Made by a program: the position numbers and the translations under genes
Shown here: positions 43,306 through 52,621 of the stretch, piece after piece
Layout: each line of letters opens with the position of its first letter
How positions within the stretch are numbered: the first letter of the stretch is position 1
The notes under the pieces: generated by a model
Databases searched by the model: none
Seen by the model: the letters and a program-made list of their open reading frames with translations, nothing else
Told to the model about the DNA's origin: nothing
Source: Pseudomonas sp. UBA5706
GTDB lineage: Bacteria > Pseudomonadota > Gammaproteobacteria > Pseudomonadales > Pseudomonadaceae
Length of the DNA stretch: 64,000 nt
Direction: 5' to 3'
Assembly (NCBI RefSeq): GCF_002419965.1
Contig: NZ_DIHC01000026.1
Coordinates: 62,001 to 126,000 of the forward strand

Positions 43306-43741
43306 ATTGCGCAAGCTGTTTCTTGTAGTCTCTTGGCGGGGTGGGTCAGTGAAAAGCGCTACTAGCGGCAAGCCTGTTACAAGCTAGTGTTCAGCGTTAT
43401 GTGCCCACCTCAGCATTTTCATTACGCCTGAACAGATTGATCGACCGGTGTGGCTGTTCTGCCGGTTTGGTCCGTTCGGCACTGGCGCGGCTCGGCTCAT
43501 TCGCTGCGCCGGCAACCTGGCTGGCGGCCTGGCCATTCGGGATTCACTCAAGTCAATTTCGTTGTGTTTTTGCTCACCGTTTCCTGTGGCTTGGGACATC
43601 CGGAATGAACGATCCAGGACATTTCCTCTCTGTTACAAACGTGCAGATTCCAGGCACGCATTTATGTGGCAAACGGCTGCTATCTGGCGCTCCTCAGGCG
43701 TACCGCCTAGGATAGGCGCCTTGTTTCCAGGGAGATACATA
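43306..43741. other. Intergenic region before the M48 protease gene
   Basis: About 435 bp. Open frames run through it in several phases but none shows a family or a ribosome site, so no gene is called. It ends with the CAGGGAG ribosome site of the next gene. Confidence 0.4.
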
Positions 43742-44557
43742 ATGCGCAAGACCTTTGCTCTGTGTGGCTTGAGCGCGGCTTTGCTGGCGGGCTGTCAGGC
43801 GGTCAATACCACCAGCGGAGATTCGGTGGGCGTCGAACGTAAGCAATACATGTTCAGCATGTTATCGACCGATCAGGTCAATCAGATGTACGCGCAGTCC
43901 TATCAGCAGACCGTCACCGAGGCCACCACCAAGGGCGTGCTGGACAAAGACAGTGCACAAGCCAAGCGCGTGCAGAATGTGGCGAACCGCTTGATCGCCC
44001 AGGCGCCGAAACTGCGTGCCGATGCTGCGCAGTGGAAGTGGGAAGTGAATCTGATCAAGAGTGATGAACTGAACGCCAACTGCGGACCCGGCGGCAAGAT
44101 CATTGTCTATAGCGGGCTGATCGACACGCTCCAGCTGAGCGACGATGAGCTGGCTGCGGTCATGGGCCATGAAATCGCTCACGCCCTGCGCGAGCACGGT
44201 CGCGAAGCCATGTCCAAGGCCTATGGCATCGAAATGGCCAGGAACGGCGCGGGTTCACTGCTGGGGCTGGGCCAGGACAGCCTTGCGTTGGCCGATACCG
44301 TGGTCAATTACAGCCTGACCTTGCCGAACAGCCGGGCTAACGAAAACGAAGCGGATCTGTTGGGTCTGGAGCTCTCGGCCCGGGCTGGCTACAACCCCAA
44401 TGCCGCGATCACGCTATGGCAGAAGATGCAGGCCCAAGCCGGAGCCTCGCAGCCTGAGTTCATGAGCACCCACCCGGCTTCAGCCAACCGGATCGCCTCA
44501 TTACAGGCGGCGATTCCGAAGGTGATGCCGTTGTATGAGCAGGCGCCGAAGGGCTGA
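43742..44557 (+). CDS. M48-family metalloprotease lipoprotein (LoiP-like)
   Basis: A 271-residue outer-membrane-anchored zinc protease. The signal peptide ends in lipobox LLAG-C (about residue 18). The zinc site HEIAH lies in AAVMGHEIAHALREHG, with the third ligand glutamate in RANENEADLLGL. In LoiP/YcaL-type proteases this activity removes misfolded envelope proteins. GGGAGA precedes the ATG at 43742; the longer upstream frame has no support. Confidence 0.93.
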   Translation: MRKTFALCGLSAALLAGCQAVNTTSGDSVGVERKQYMFSMLSTDQVNQMYAQSYQQTVTEATTKGVLDKDSAQAKRVQNVANRLIAQAPKLRADAAQWKWEVNLIKSDELNANCGPGGKIIVYSGLIDTLQLSDDELAAVMGHEIAHALREHGREAMSKAYGIEMARNGAGSLLGLGQDSLALADTVVNYSLTLPNSRANENEADLLGLELSARAGYNPNAAITLWQKMQAQAGASQPEFMSTHPASANRIASLQAAIPKVMPLYEQAPKG

Positions 44558-44580
44558 GGTCGCAGTCCGGGCGCTGAACC

Positions 44581-44646
44581 TGTAGCAGCCTGGCTTACCG
44601 GCGGCGACGTATCTGAAGACGCTGCCGCCAGCAAGCCCGCCTGCTA
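44581..44646. repeat. REP-like palindrome, copy B
   Basis: About 66 bp with arms TGTAGCAG and CTGCTA and inner GGCTT/AAGCCC, a diverged relative of the element at 23701. It lies between convergent protease and Mn exporter genes. Confidence 0.65.
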
Positions 44647-44668
44647 AGGCGAGTGCGGTGATTGGGTG

Positions 44669-45253
44669 TTAAACCCACCCACTCACCTGCATCGCTTTGT
44701 ACACCGCGACGATCGCCAAGATGAAAAACGCGCCCGCCGCCAGGCGACGAATCAGCGTCAACGGCAGTTTTTCCGCTGCGAAATTACCTGCCAGTACCAC
44801 CGGAACGTTGGCCAGCAGCATACCCAGCGTCGTGCCCAGAATGACCAGCCACAGATAGGAATACTGCGCCGCGAGCATCACCGTGGCGATCTGCGTCTTG
44901 TCGCCGATTTCAGCGATGAAGAACGCGATCAGCGTGGTCATGAAGGGGCCGAATTTGCGCGCGGTGCTGGCTTCGTCGTCGTCCATCTTGTCCGGCACCA
45001 GGGTCCACAGCGCGGTGGCAGTGAAGCTCGCGGCCAGAATCCAGTGCAACACGGCGTCGGAGAGAAAACTGCTGAACCAGGCGCCCACTGCGCCGGCGGC
45101 GGCGTGGTTGGCCAGGGTCGCAGCGACAATACCGGCAATGATCGGCCAAGGCTTGCGAAAGCGTGCGGCGAGAATGAGCGCGAGGAGTTGGGTCTTGTCA
45201 CCGATTTCGGCCAGTGCGACGACCGCGGTAGGGACCAGCAGGGATTCCAGCAT
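44669..45253 (-). CDS. UPF0016/GDT1-family Mn2+ exporter (MneA-like)
   Basis: A 194-residue inner-membrane protein with six hydrophobic helices in two repeats. Each carries the ion-binding motif ExGD(K)T: ALAEIGDKTQLLAL and FIAEIGDKTQIATV. This TMEM165/Gdt1 family exports Mn2+ in bacteria. A yybP-ykoY-type Mn riboswitch lies directly upstream, which supports manganese as the ion. Confidence 0.93.
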   Translation of the reverse strand: MLESLLVPTAVVALAEIGDKTQLLALILAARFRKPWPIIAGIVAATLANHAAAGAVGAWFSSFLSDAVLHWILAASFTATALWTLVPDKMDDDEASTARKFGPFMTTLIAFFIAEIGDKTQIATVMLAAQYSYLWLVILGTTLGMLLANVPVVLAGNFAAEKLPLTLIRRLAAGAFFILAIVAVYKAMQVSGWV

Positions 45254-45299
45254 CAGGATTTTCCTAAGGGGCGGGTCAACACGGCTATGACACGTACAA

Positions 45300-45462
45300 C
45301 CTCCCCGCCCCGGGTCAGGATGTTCGTGTCATAGGTCTTGTCAAACCACCGATCCGTCTGGGCAGATCTGGGGTCGCACGCACCATGGCCTGAGGGCCAA
45401 GTATGTTGATGCGTGCCGGACGAGCGAGGTGCTCGTGGGAGACTACTCCCCTAGGACGGAGC
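45300..45462 (-). promoter_or_regulatory. yybP-ykoY manganese riboswitch
   Basis: On the minus strand the leader contains the conserved GGGGAGTAG-type start (CTAGGGGAGTAGTCTCCC at 45437-45454), then ATCAACATACTTGGC and GTGCGTGCGACC, the L1/L3 metal-binding elements of this class. A CTATGACACG/CGTGTCATAG inverted repeat near its 3' end could form the switching helix. Its place before an UPF0016 exporter fits the known regulon. Mn2+ binding would raise expression. Confidence 0.8.
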
Positions 45463-45502
45463 GGATTCTGCCTTCGGGAATGCAGTTCGGCAAGCGTTAA
45501 TT

Positions 45503-46501
45503 TCAGCTGCGTTTGGCGCGGTAAATACGAAAGCCATTACCTTCGGCCATGACGGCACATACGCCCAGATGCTGTTCGATGAGCGGTTGATAACGCAGAA
45601 AGCTGTTGGCGACTAAGCGAAGTTCGCCACCTTTTTTCAGATGTTCACGCGATTTTCTCAGCAGCTTCTCCGTCGCGGCGTAATCGGTGTGGACACCGGT
45701 ATGGAAGGGCGGATTGGTCAGAATCACGTCCAGATGCAGGGGCGCAGCGTCGATGCCGTCGCCAGTGACGACCTCGCCTTCGAGGCCATTGGCAGCCAAT
45801 GTCAGGCGACTGCTGGCGGTGGCAAACGCATCGACATCAAGCATCGTCACGCTCATGTCCGGGTGGCGACGCTTGACCGCAGCGCCCAGTACGCCTGCGC
45901 CGCAGCCGAAGTCGAGCAAGTGGCCCGTCGGCAGGCGATCGAGGTTGTCCAGCAACAGAGCGGTGCCGCGGTCCAGGCGACCATGGCTGAACACTCCCGG
46001 CAGGCTGACGACTTTCAGCGGCCCGCCTTCCATCTCGATCTCGAAGTGCTTGGCGAGGGTGGTCAGGTCTACAGCTAACGCGGGGGTTTGCACCGTCACT
46101 TGCCAGAGTTGGCAATGGCGCGCGCTGTCGAGTTTGCGTGCGCGGCCAAAGGCGCTCAGTTGACGCGCTGCCGCTTCGATGCCTGCGCGCTTTTCACCTA
46201 CCAGAAACAGTTCGCGGCCCGCCAGACGGGAAGCCAACGCGTTGAGCAGGTAGTCGGTGAGGTCGCGGGCTTTAGGCAGAAACAGCACGGCGGCGTCGAA
46301 GGGCGCAGTGGGCGCGTGCGTGCCGAAGTGAGTGCGTTCGCTGAAGCGGGCGTCCAGCGCGGCGAAATCCCCGGCATGCCAGCTCCAGCCCCGCGCATTG
46401 GGCAGTGTGCCCAGCAGATCGTCGGCAGGCAGGCCGGTCAGTAGCAGTGAGCCCTGAAACAAATCGGCCTGACGGAGTAACACTTCACTGCGCGGGTCCA
46501 T
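45503..46501 (-). CDS. rsmC: 16S rRNA m2G1207 methyltransferase RsmC
   Basis: A 332-residue two-domain methyltransferase that methylates N2 of G1207 in 30S subunits. The C-terminal catalytic domain has LLDFGCGAGVLGAAV (SAM) and ILTNPPFHTG (catalytic NPPF). The N-terminal pseudo-domain is typical of RsmC. The second of two adjacent ATGs (46501) has AGGAG at better spacing; 46504 is possible. Confidence 0.92.
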   Translation of the reverse strand: MDPRSEVLLRQADLFQGSLLLTGLPADDLLGTLPNARGWSWHAGDFAALDARFSERTHFGTHAPTAPFDAAVLFLPKARDLTDYLLNALASRLAGRELFLVGEKRAGIEAAARQLSAFGRARKLDSARHCQLWQVTVQTPALAVDLTTLAKHFEIEMEGGPLKVVSLPGVFSHGRLDRGTALLLDNLDRLPTGHLLDFGCGAGVLGAAVKRRHPDMSVTMLDVDAFATASSRLTLAANGLEGEVVTGDGIDAAPLHLDVILTNPPFHTGVHTDYAATEKLLRKSREHLKKGGELRLVANSFLRYQPLIEQHLGVCAVMAEGNGFRIYRAKRS

Positions 46502-46657
46502 CATCGGCTCCTGAAAAAAGGGCGCAGTTTAGCAGGTCAGTGGCTTGTGGGGCTGCAGCGGCGCAGCTAGCCAACGGTAGCGTTTTCATGACGCCGCCAT
46601 CGGCAAACGGAACGTTGTGTGGCCGGACCGCTGCAGGAACGTTGCAAGGCCCGCTCT

Positions 46658-47623
46658 TTAGCTGACCACCCGGATCGGCTTGCCGGCGTAGAACGCCTCG
46701 GCGTTTTCGTTGATCTGTCCGACGATGCGCTGGCGGGCTTCCCGGCTGCCCCAGGCGCTGTGCGGGGTCACGATCAATCGCGGAATATCGCCGGACAGCA
46801 GCGGGTTGCCATTGACCGGTGGTTCGACCGTCAGCACATCGGTTGCCGCGCCGCCGAGGTGACCGTTGCGCAAGGCATCGGCCAGCGCCTGCTCGTTGAT
46901 CAGGCCGCCGCGGGCGGTGTTGACAATGAAAGCGCTGGGTTTCATCAGGCTTAATTCATGGGCACCGATCATGTCGCGGGTGTGTTCGTTGAGCGGGCAG
47001 TGCAGGGTCAAAGCGTCCACTTGAGGCAACAGTTCTTGCAGAGGCACGCGGTCAGGGCGGGCAGGGCGACCGGGGATTTGCCCCGAAACGACGCGCATGC
47101 CGAATGCCTCGGCCAGCTTCGCCACGGCTCCTCCCAGCTCACCATGCCCCAGTAGCCCCAGCGTCTTGCCTTCCAGCTCCACAATCGGGAAGTCCAGCAA
47201 GCAGAATTGCTTCGATTTCTGCCACTGGCCTTGGTGGATGGCTTGTTGGTAATCCGGCAGGCGCGTCGCCATCGCCAGCAGCAGCATCAAGGCGTGTTGC
47301 GCCACCGACGGTGTGCCATATCCCTGGCAGTTGCTCACTACCACACCGTGCTTGCGGGCCGAGTCGAGGTCGATGTTGTTGACTCCTGTCGCAGTCAACA
47401 GCACCAGCTTGAGCTCAGGACATGCGGCGAATGTGGCGGCATTGATCATGATCTTGTTGGTGATCGCTACCTGAGCGCCTTGCAGTCGTTCAGCCACTTG
47501 ATCAGGGTGGGTACTGGAGTGCAGCACCAGTTCGCTGAAGGTTTCGCGCCAGGGTGCAAGGTCCAGATCGCCGAGATCCAAAGAGGTGTGATCCAGGAAG
47601 ACTGCTCTGTTTTGACTCGACAT
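46658..47623 (-). CDS. D-2-hydroxyacid dehydrogenase
   Basis: A 321-residue NAD(P)-dependent dehydrogenase of the glycerate/hydroxypyruvate reductase group. It has the catalytic R-E-H set in TATGVNNIDLD, the NAD loop LGLLGHGELGGAV, a C-terminal TARGGLINEQAL, and HSAWGS with the acid-base histidine. The nucleotide loop reads GHGELG rather than GxGxxG, a variation seen in HprA-like enzymes. Substrate is not determined. It starts at 47623 with AAGGTACAG. Confidence 0.9.
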   Translation of the reverse strand: MSSQNRAVFLDHTSLDLGDLDLAPWRETFSELVLHSSTHPDQVAERLQGAQVAITNKIMINAATFAACPELKLVLLTATGVNNIDLDSARKHGVVVSNCQGYGTPSVAQHALMLLLAMATRLPDYQQAIHQGQWQKSKQFCLLDFPIVELEGKTLGLLGHGELGGAVAKLAEAFGMRVVSGQIPGRPARPDRVPLQELLPQVDALTLHCPLNEHTRDMIGAHELSLMKPSAFIVNTARGGLINEQALADALRNGHLGGAATDVLTVEPPVNGNPLLSGDIPRLIVTPHSAWGSREARQRIVGQINENAEAFYAGKPIRVVS

Positions 47624-47711
47624 CAGCTGTACCTTTTGCTCGGTGAATGGGAGGCGTAAGGTAGCGAGCGTACCAGAGCTTGTCGCTCGCCAAAACGCCA
47701 GGAGACCCACG

Positions 47712-48341
47712 ATGTACTGGACGGAGTTTTTTACCGTTGCCCTGATTCATCTGCTTGCCGTTGCCAGCCCCGGCCCGGATTTCGCGGTGGTGGTGCGTGA
47801 AAGCGTGACCCATGGCCGCAAGGCCGGAACCTACACTGCCATGGGCGTGGGCACGGCGATTTTCCTGCACGTCGGCTATTCGCTGCTGGGCATCGGCCTG
47901 ATCGTTTCCCAATCCATCGTGCTGTTCAATGCGTTGAAGTGGGCGGCAGCTGCTTATCTGCTGTACATCGGCTTTAAGGCCCTGCGCTCCAAGCCAGCCA
48001 AGGCTTCGGATGCGCCGGTTGATCTGGCCAAAGGTGAGCGCACGGCTCGAGGCGCCTTCACTGCAGGCTTCGTCACCAATGGCTTGAATCCCAAAGCAAC
48101 GCTTTTTTTCCTGTCGCTGTTCACGGTGGTGATCAACCCGCATACGCCGCTGCTGGTGCAGGCCGGTTATGGGGTGTACCTGGCGCTGGCAACAGGGCTG
48201 TGGTTTTGCCTGGTGGCACGCCTGTTCAGCCAGGAGCGCGTGCGCGCCGGTTTTGCGCGGATGGGCCATTGGTTCGACCGCGCGATGGGTGGCGTGCTGG
48301 TGGCCTTGGGCGTGAAACTGGCGTTGACCGAGATGCATTGA
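47712..48341 (+). CDS. LysE/RhtB-family amino-acid exporter
   Basis: A 209-residue inner-membrane protein with about six helices. SPGPDFAVVVRESVTHGRKAG near residue 19 is the RhtB signature, and NPKATLFFLSLF is the second conserved block. It probably exports small amino acids or homoserine-type molecules; the substrate cannot be told. It is divergent from the dehydrogenase. Confidence 0.92.
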   Translation: MYWTEFFTVALIHLLAVASPGPDFAVVVRESVTHGRKAGTYTAMGVGTAIFLHVGYSLLGIGLIVSQSIVLFNALKWAAAAYLLYIGFKALRSKPAKASDAPVDLAKGERTARGAFTAGFVTNGLNPKATLFFLSLFTVVINPHTPLLVQAGYGVYLALATGLWFCLVARLFSQERVRAGFARMGHWFDRAMGGVLVALGVKLALTEMH

Positions 48342-48360
48342 TCCGGCGTCGGTGCAACCT

Positions 48361-48429
48361 CTGTAGCAGCACGGTTTGCCGGTGCAGGCAATTTGTCGAA
48401 CGGCACCTCCGGCAAACCGGACTGCTGCA
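48361..48429. repeat. REP-like palindrome, copy C
   Basis: About 69 bp: arms CTGTAGCAGCACGGTTTGCCGG and, inverted, CCGGCAAACCGGACTGCTGCAAG. It is the best-conserved relative of copy A and lies between the exporter and the acyl-CoA ligase genes, at a gap of about 310 bp with no gene. Confidence 0.7.
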
Positions 48430-48651
48430 AGTGTCGGCCCATGGCTTGATTGATCTTGCTAAGGATCGGCGCTACAAGTCCCTCGAGATCCGCTGCGCAA
48501 AGCCGCATGAGACCGTTGTGCTCTTCCATCTTGTGTGATGGCTGTCTTGTCGCTCAACGGTCGAATCATTCCTTTGGCTGATTTGGCTGGCGAGGGAAGG
48601 CTCTAGAGTGCATATTTTCAGCACCGCCATGCATCTTGAAAAGGGATTCCC

Positions 48652-50328
48652 ATGCTGCAGACACGCGTCATTGCGCCAGCCGACGGCGCGTACCAGTACC
48701 CGCTGTTGATCAAAAGCTTGCTGATATCCGGCAGCCGCTATGACAAAACGCGGGAAATCGTTTACCGGGATCAATCGCGCTATTGCTATCTGACGCTCAA
48801 CGAGCGGGTCTGCAGGCTGGCGAACGTGTTGACCGAAGCAGGGGTGAAGGCGGGCGATACCGTGGCGGTCATGGATTGGGACAGCCACCGTTATCTGGAA
48901 TGCATGTTTGCCATCCCCATGATCGGCGCCGTCATCCACACCATTAACGTGCGTCTGTCGGCCGACCAGATCCTCTTCACCATGAATCACGCCGAAGACA
49001 GGTTCGTGCTGGTCAACAGCGAGTTCGTCCCGCTCTATAACAGCATTGCCAGCAGACTGGCCACGGTCGGCAAGACACTGTTGCTTACCGATACGGCAGA
49101 CGGGTCTGCCGAACTGCCGAACCTGGTGGGTGAATACGAAGCGCTTTTGGCCCAAGCCAGCCCGACCTATCGGTTCGAGGATTTCGACGAGCACTCGGTA
49201 GCCACCACCTTCTATACCACCGGTACCACCGGCAACCCGAAAGGGGTGTATTTCACCCATCGGCAATTGGTGCTGCACACCCTGGCGGTCGCCACGATCC
49301 TGGGGAGCGTCGAAGGGTTGCTGGGCACCGACAAGGTCTATATGCCCATCACGCCGATGTTTCATGTGCATGCCTGGGGCGTGCCGTACGCCGCCACCAT
49401 GCTCGGGGTCAAACAGGTTTACCCCGGACGCTACGACCCGGAACTGCTGGTGGAGCTGTGGCGCAGGGAAAAGGTGAATTTCTCCCATTGCGTGCCAACG
49501 ATTCTGCAGATGGTTCTCAACGCGAAGGCCGCCAAGGATGCCGACTTCACGGGCTGGAATATTCTCATTGGTGGTAGCTCGCTCAATCGCTCGCTGTATG
49601 AGGCGGCCAAGGCCAAGGGCATCCAGCTGACCGCGGCCTATGGCATGTCGGAGACCGGCCCGCTGGTCTCCGTGGCGCATTTGAATGACGAGTTGATGGC
49701 TGGCAGCGAAGACGAACGCATTACGCAACGGATCAAGGCGGGCACCCCCGGCGTGCTGGTGGAAGCCGCGATCGTCGACAGCGAAGGTCACTTCCTGCCT
49801 GCTGACGGCGAAACCCAGGGCGAGCTGGTGCTGCGGGCGCCTTGGCTGACTGAAAGCTATTATCGCGAGTCGCAAAAGAGCGCCGAACTGTGGGCCGGAG
49901 GCTGGCTGCACACCGGCGATGTGGCGACCCTGGATAGCATGGGCGGCATCGATATTCGCGATCGCATCAAGGATGTGATCAAGACAGGTGGGGAGTGGGT
50001 ATCTTCGCTGGCGCTGGAGGACCTATGCAGTCGCCATCCCGGCGTGCGCGAGGTGGCAGTGGTCGGGGTCGCCGATCCGCAATGGGGCGAGCGACCCTTT
50101 GCACTGCTGGTCGCCCACGAAGGGTATGTGATCGACGCTAGGACGATGAAGGAGCACCTCAAACCATTCGTGGACCAAGGGCTCATCAATAAATGGGCGA
50201 TCCCGAGTCAGGTCGCCCTTGTTACCGAAATTCCCAAGACCAGCGTCGGCAAGCTCGACAAGAAGCGGATCCGCCTGGACATCAGCCAATGGCAGAGCAA
50301 GAACAGCACCTTTCTCTCCACTCTCTGA
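48652..50328 (+). CDS. AMP-forming acyl-CoA ligase, AlkK-like
   Basis: A 558-residue adenylate-forming enzyme. The ATP/AMP motif is TTFYTTGTTGNPKGV (about residues 185-200), then AYGMSETGP and WLHTGDVATLD, with C-terminal PKTSVGKLDKKRIR holding the catalytic lysine. The wording matches AlkK-type medium-chain acyl-CoA synthetases. It is followed by a DUF1302/DUF1329 pair, a set found together in Pseudomonas for use of hydrophobic compounds. A 360-bp gap without a gene separates it from DUF1302. Confidence 0.9.
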   Translation: MLQTRVIAPADGAYQYPLLIKSLLISGSRYDKTREIVYRDQSRYCYLTLNERVCRLANVLTEAGVKAGDTVAVMDWDSHRYLECMFAIPMIGAVIHTINVRLSADQILFTMNHAEDRFVLVNSEFVPLYNSIASRLATVGKTLLLTDTADGSAELPNLVGEYEALLAQASPTYRFEDFDEHSVATTFYTTGTTGNPKGVYFTHRQLVLHTLAVATILGSVEGLLGTDKVYMPITPMFHVHAWGVPYAATMLGVKQVYPGRYDPELLVELWRREKVNFSHCVPTILQMVLNAKAAKDADFTGWNILIGGSSLNRSLYEAAKAKGIQLTAAYGMSETGPLVSVAHLNDELMAGSEDERITQRIKAGTPGVLVEAAIVDSEGHFLPADGETQGELVLRAPWLTESYYRESQKSAELWAGGWLHTGDVATLDSMGGIDIRDRIKDVIKTGGEWVSSLALEDLCSRHPGVREVAVVGVADPQWGERPFALLVAHEGYVIDARTMKEHLKPFVDQGLINKWAIPSQVALVTEIPKTSVGKLDKKRIRLDISQWQSKNSTFLSTL

Positions 50329-50689
50329 AGCGTTTTTTGTCCGCATTGCCCCTGATTCCGGTCAAGACAATGTGCCGCGAAGGCTCTACGCGGGCGTCTC
50401 CATTGCCAAATCCCCAAATTCAGCCATCCACCCTTGAACGCCGCAGTCGGTTTTGTCGAATCTGGCGAGTCAGAGGCTTTGACGCTGTAAATCACACTTT
50501 AGAGGGATCAAGCCGTAGCCCCTGCTGGCTATAGTCGGCGGTAGGTAGGAACCGGAGTAACACGCCATTGACTTGCAGCTGCCATGGGCTGCTTGAACGG
50601 CGTTAACACCCAGGCGCTGCGGATCGATGGCCTGGGTATTTCTGGATGTACCCGCCGCCATAAAAATAAAAGCATACGGAGTAGCGTCG

Positions 50690-52612
50690 ATGACATCAGC
50701 AAACCTGTTCTGGCGCCGGGCGAAACTGCCCTTGGCCGTCAGTCTCGCTTCCTCGCTCGCCGGTCCCGCATTCGGCGTCAGTTTCAACATCGGTGAAATC
50801 GAAGGTAATTTCGACTCGTCACTCTCCATCGGCGCCAGTTGGTCCACGCAGAACGCCAACAAGAACCTGATCGGATCGAACAATGGCGGACACGGTCTTT
50901 CGCAAACCTCCGATGACGGCCACCTGAACTTCAAAAGTGGGGAAACCTTCTCCAAGATATTCAAAGGCGTTCACGATCTAGAGCTTAAATACGGCGACAC
51001 AGGCGTGTTCCTGCGGGGTAAATACTGGTACGACTTCAAACTCAAGGATGAAGACCTCGACTTCAAGAACGTCAGCGACTCGGGCCGCAAGGAGGCCGCC
51101 AAATCCTCAGGTTTCGAACTGCTCGATGCGTTCGTCTATCACAACTATTCCATCGGCGATGAGCCGGGCTCGGTGCGTTTGGGCAAACAGGTGGTCAACT
51201 GGGGCGAAAGCACGTTCATCGGCGGTGGCATCAACAGCATCAACCCGATTGACGTCTCGGCGTTCCGTCGTCCTGGTTCGGAAATCAAGGAAGGGCTGAT
51301 TCCGGTCAACATGTTCTACCTGTCGCAGAACCTGACCGAAAACCTCTCGGCCGAAGGTTTTTACCAACTGGAGTGGGACCAGACGGTCGTCGACAACTGC
51401 GGCACCTTCTTCTCGCAGCCGGACGTGATTGCCGACGGTTGCTCCAATAACCTGGCGGTGCTGCGTACCCGAAACAGCCTGAATTCCGCATTGCCTGCCG
51501 CATTGCGCGCACCGGTGCAAGCGACGCTAGCCGCCCGGGGGGTGAACTTCGGCAGTCCTGACGAGGGTGCGGTGGTTGCCCGTGGTCCTGACCGTGACGC
51601 CCGCGACGGGGGCCAGTACGGCCTGGCCATGCACTATAACTTCGAGCCGCTGGACACCGAGTTCGGTGCTTATTACATGAACTATCACAGCCGACTGCCT
51701 ATCTTCAGCGGCAGGGGTGGGCCTGCCAGCGCCTACAGCGCCTCGGGGCTGGTGGGTGGCCTGGTGGGCAGGGGCGTACCGCTGGGCGTCGCGACCAGCC
51801 TGGCGCCGACCCTGTTGCCGTTGGTGGTGGCTGGCAACTCCAGCTATTACGTCGAATACCCTGAAGACATCCATCTGTTCGGTCTGAGCTTCTCCACCAC
51901 GCTACCTACAGGGACCGCGTGGAGCGGTGAGATCAGCTACCGGCCAAACGCGCCGGTGCAACTCAACACCACCGACATCCTGTACTCCGGCCTTTCGCCG
52001 CTCAACCCCAGCGTCTCGCTGTTGCAGGGCGCTCCGAATACCGACCAGAAAGGGTATCGGCGCAAGGAAATCAGCCAGGCGCAGACCACCTTCACGCAGT
52101 TCTTCGATCAGGTGATGGGGGCCGAACGGCTGACCTTGGTCGGCGAAGTGGGCTGGACTCACGTCGGCGGTCTGGAAAGCACGTCCAAACTGCGTTACGG
52201 GCGTGATCCGAGCTATGGCCCGGGCCCCTTGCCCAATGGCCAATGCACTGCGCTCAACGCCAGCACCCTGGCGGGCGCATCTTTGAACAACCTCAGCCGC
52301 TATTGTGAAAACGACGGGTTCACAACCACCGATTCCTGGGGTTATCGCGCCCGGGCCATCTGGGATTACAACAATGTCTTCGCCGGGGTAAACCTCAAGC
52401 CGAGCGTGGCCTGGTCCCACGACGTCGACGGCTACTCGCCGGGTCCCGGCGGTAATTTCGAAGAAGGGCGCAAGGCGATCAGCCTGGGCGTCGAAGCTGA
52501 ATACCAGAACACCTACACCGCCAACCTTTCCTACACCAACTTCTTCGACGGCAAGTACACCACGGTGGATGACCGCGACTTCGTGGCCCTCAGCTTCGGT
52601 ATGAACTTCTAA
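50690..52612 (+). CDS. DUF1302-family outer-membrane protein
   Basis: A 640-residue protein with a signal peptide (SLASSLAGPAFG) and a predicted beta-barrel ending in FGMNF (aromatic C-terminus). The DUF1302 start SFNIGEIEGNFDSSLSIGASW is characteristic. The family is paired with DUF1329 proteins and often with RND transporters; it has been implicated in surface lipid or sterol-like traffic, unproven here. ACGGAG precedes the ATG at 50690; the longer frame upstream is unsupported. Confidence 0.9.
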   Translation: MTSANLFWRRAKLPLAVSLASSLAGPAFGVSFNIGEIEGNFDSSLSIGASWSTQNANKNLIGSNNGGHGLSQTSDDGHLNFKSGETFSKIFKGVHDLELKYGDTGVFLRGKYWYDFKLKDEDLDFKNVSDSGRKEAAKSSGFELLDAFVYHNYSIGDEPGSVRLGKQVVNWGESTFIGGGINSINPIDVSAFRRPGSEIKEGLIPVNMFYLSQNLTENLSAEGFYQLEWDQTVVDNCGTFFSQPDVIADGCSNNLAVLRTRNSLNSALPAALRAPVQATLAARGVNFGSPDEGAVVARGPDRDARDGGQYGLAMHYNFEPLDTEFGAYYMNYHSRLPIFSGRGGPASAYSASGLVGGLVGRGVPLGVATSLAPTLLPLVVAGNSSYYVEYPEDIHLFGLSFSTTLPTGTAWSGEISYRPNAPVQLNTTDILYSGLSPLNPSVSLLQGAPNTDQKGYRRKEISQAQTTFTQFFDQVMGAERLTLVGEVGWTHVGGLESTSKLRYGRDPSYGPGPLPNGQCTALNASTLAGASLNNLSRYCENDGFTTTDSWGYRARAIWDYNNVFAGVNLKPSVAWSHDVDGYSPGPGGNFEEGRKAISLGVEAEYQNTYTANLSYTNFFDGKYTTVDDRDFVALSFGMNF

Positions 52613-52621
52613 GGAACGACC

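Noticed and set aside
43448..43741. An N-terminal extension of the M48 protease
   Set aside because: The signal peptide and lipobox start at 43742 with a good ribosome site; the extension would bury them.
47502..48338. A 278-residue open frame opposite the LysE-type exporter
   Set aside because: Opposite a gene with the RhtB signature, and His/Gln-rich noise.
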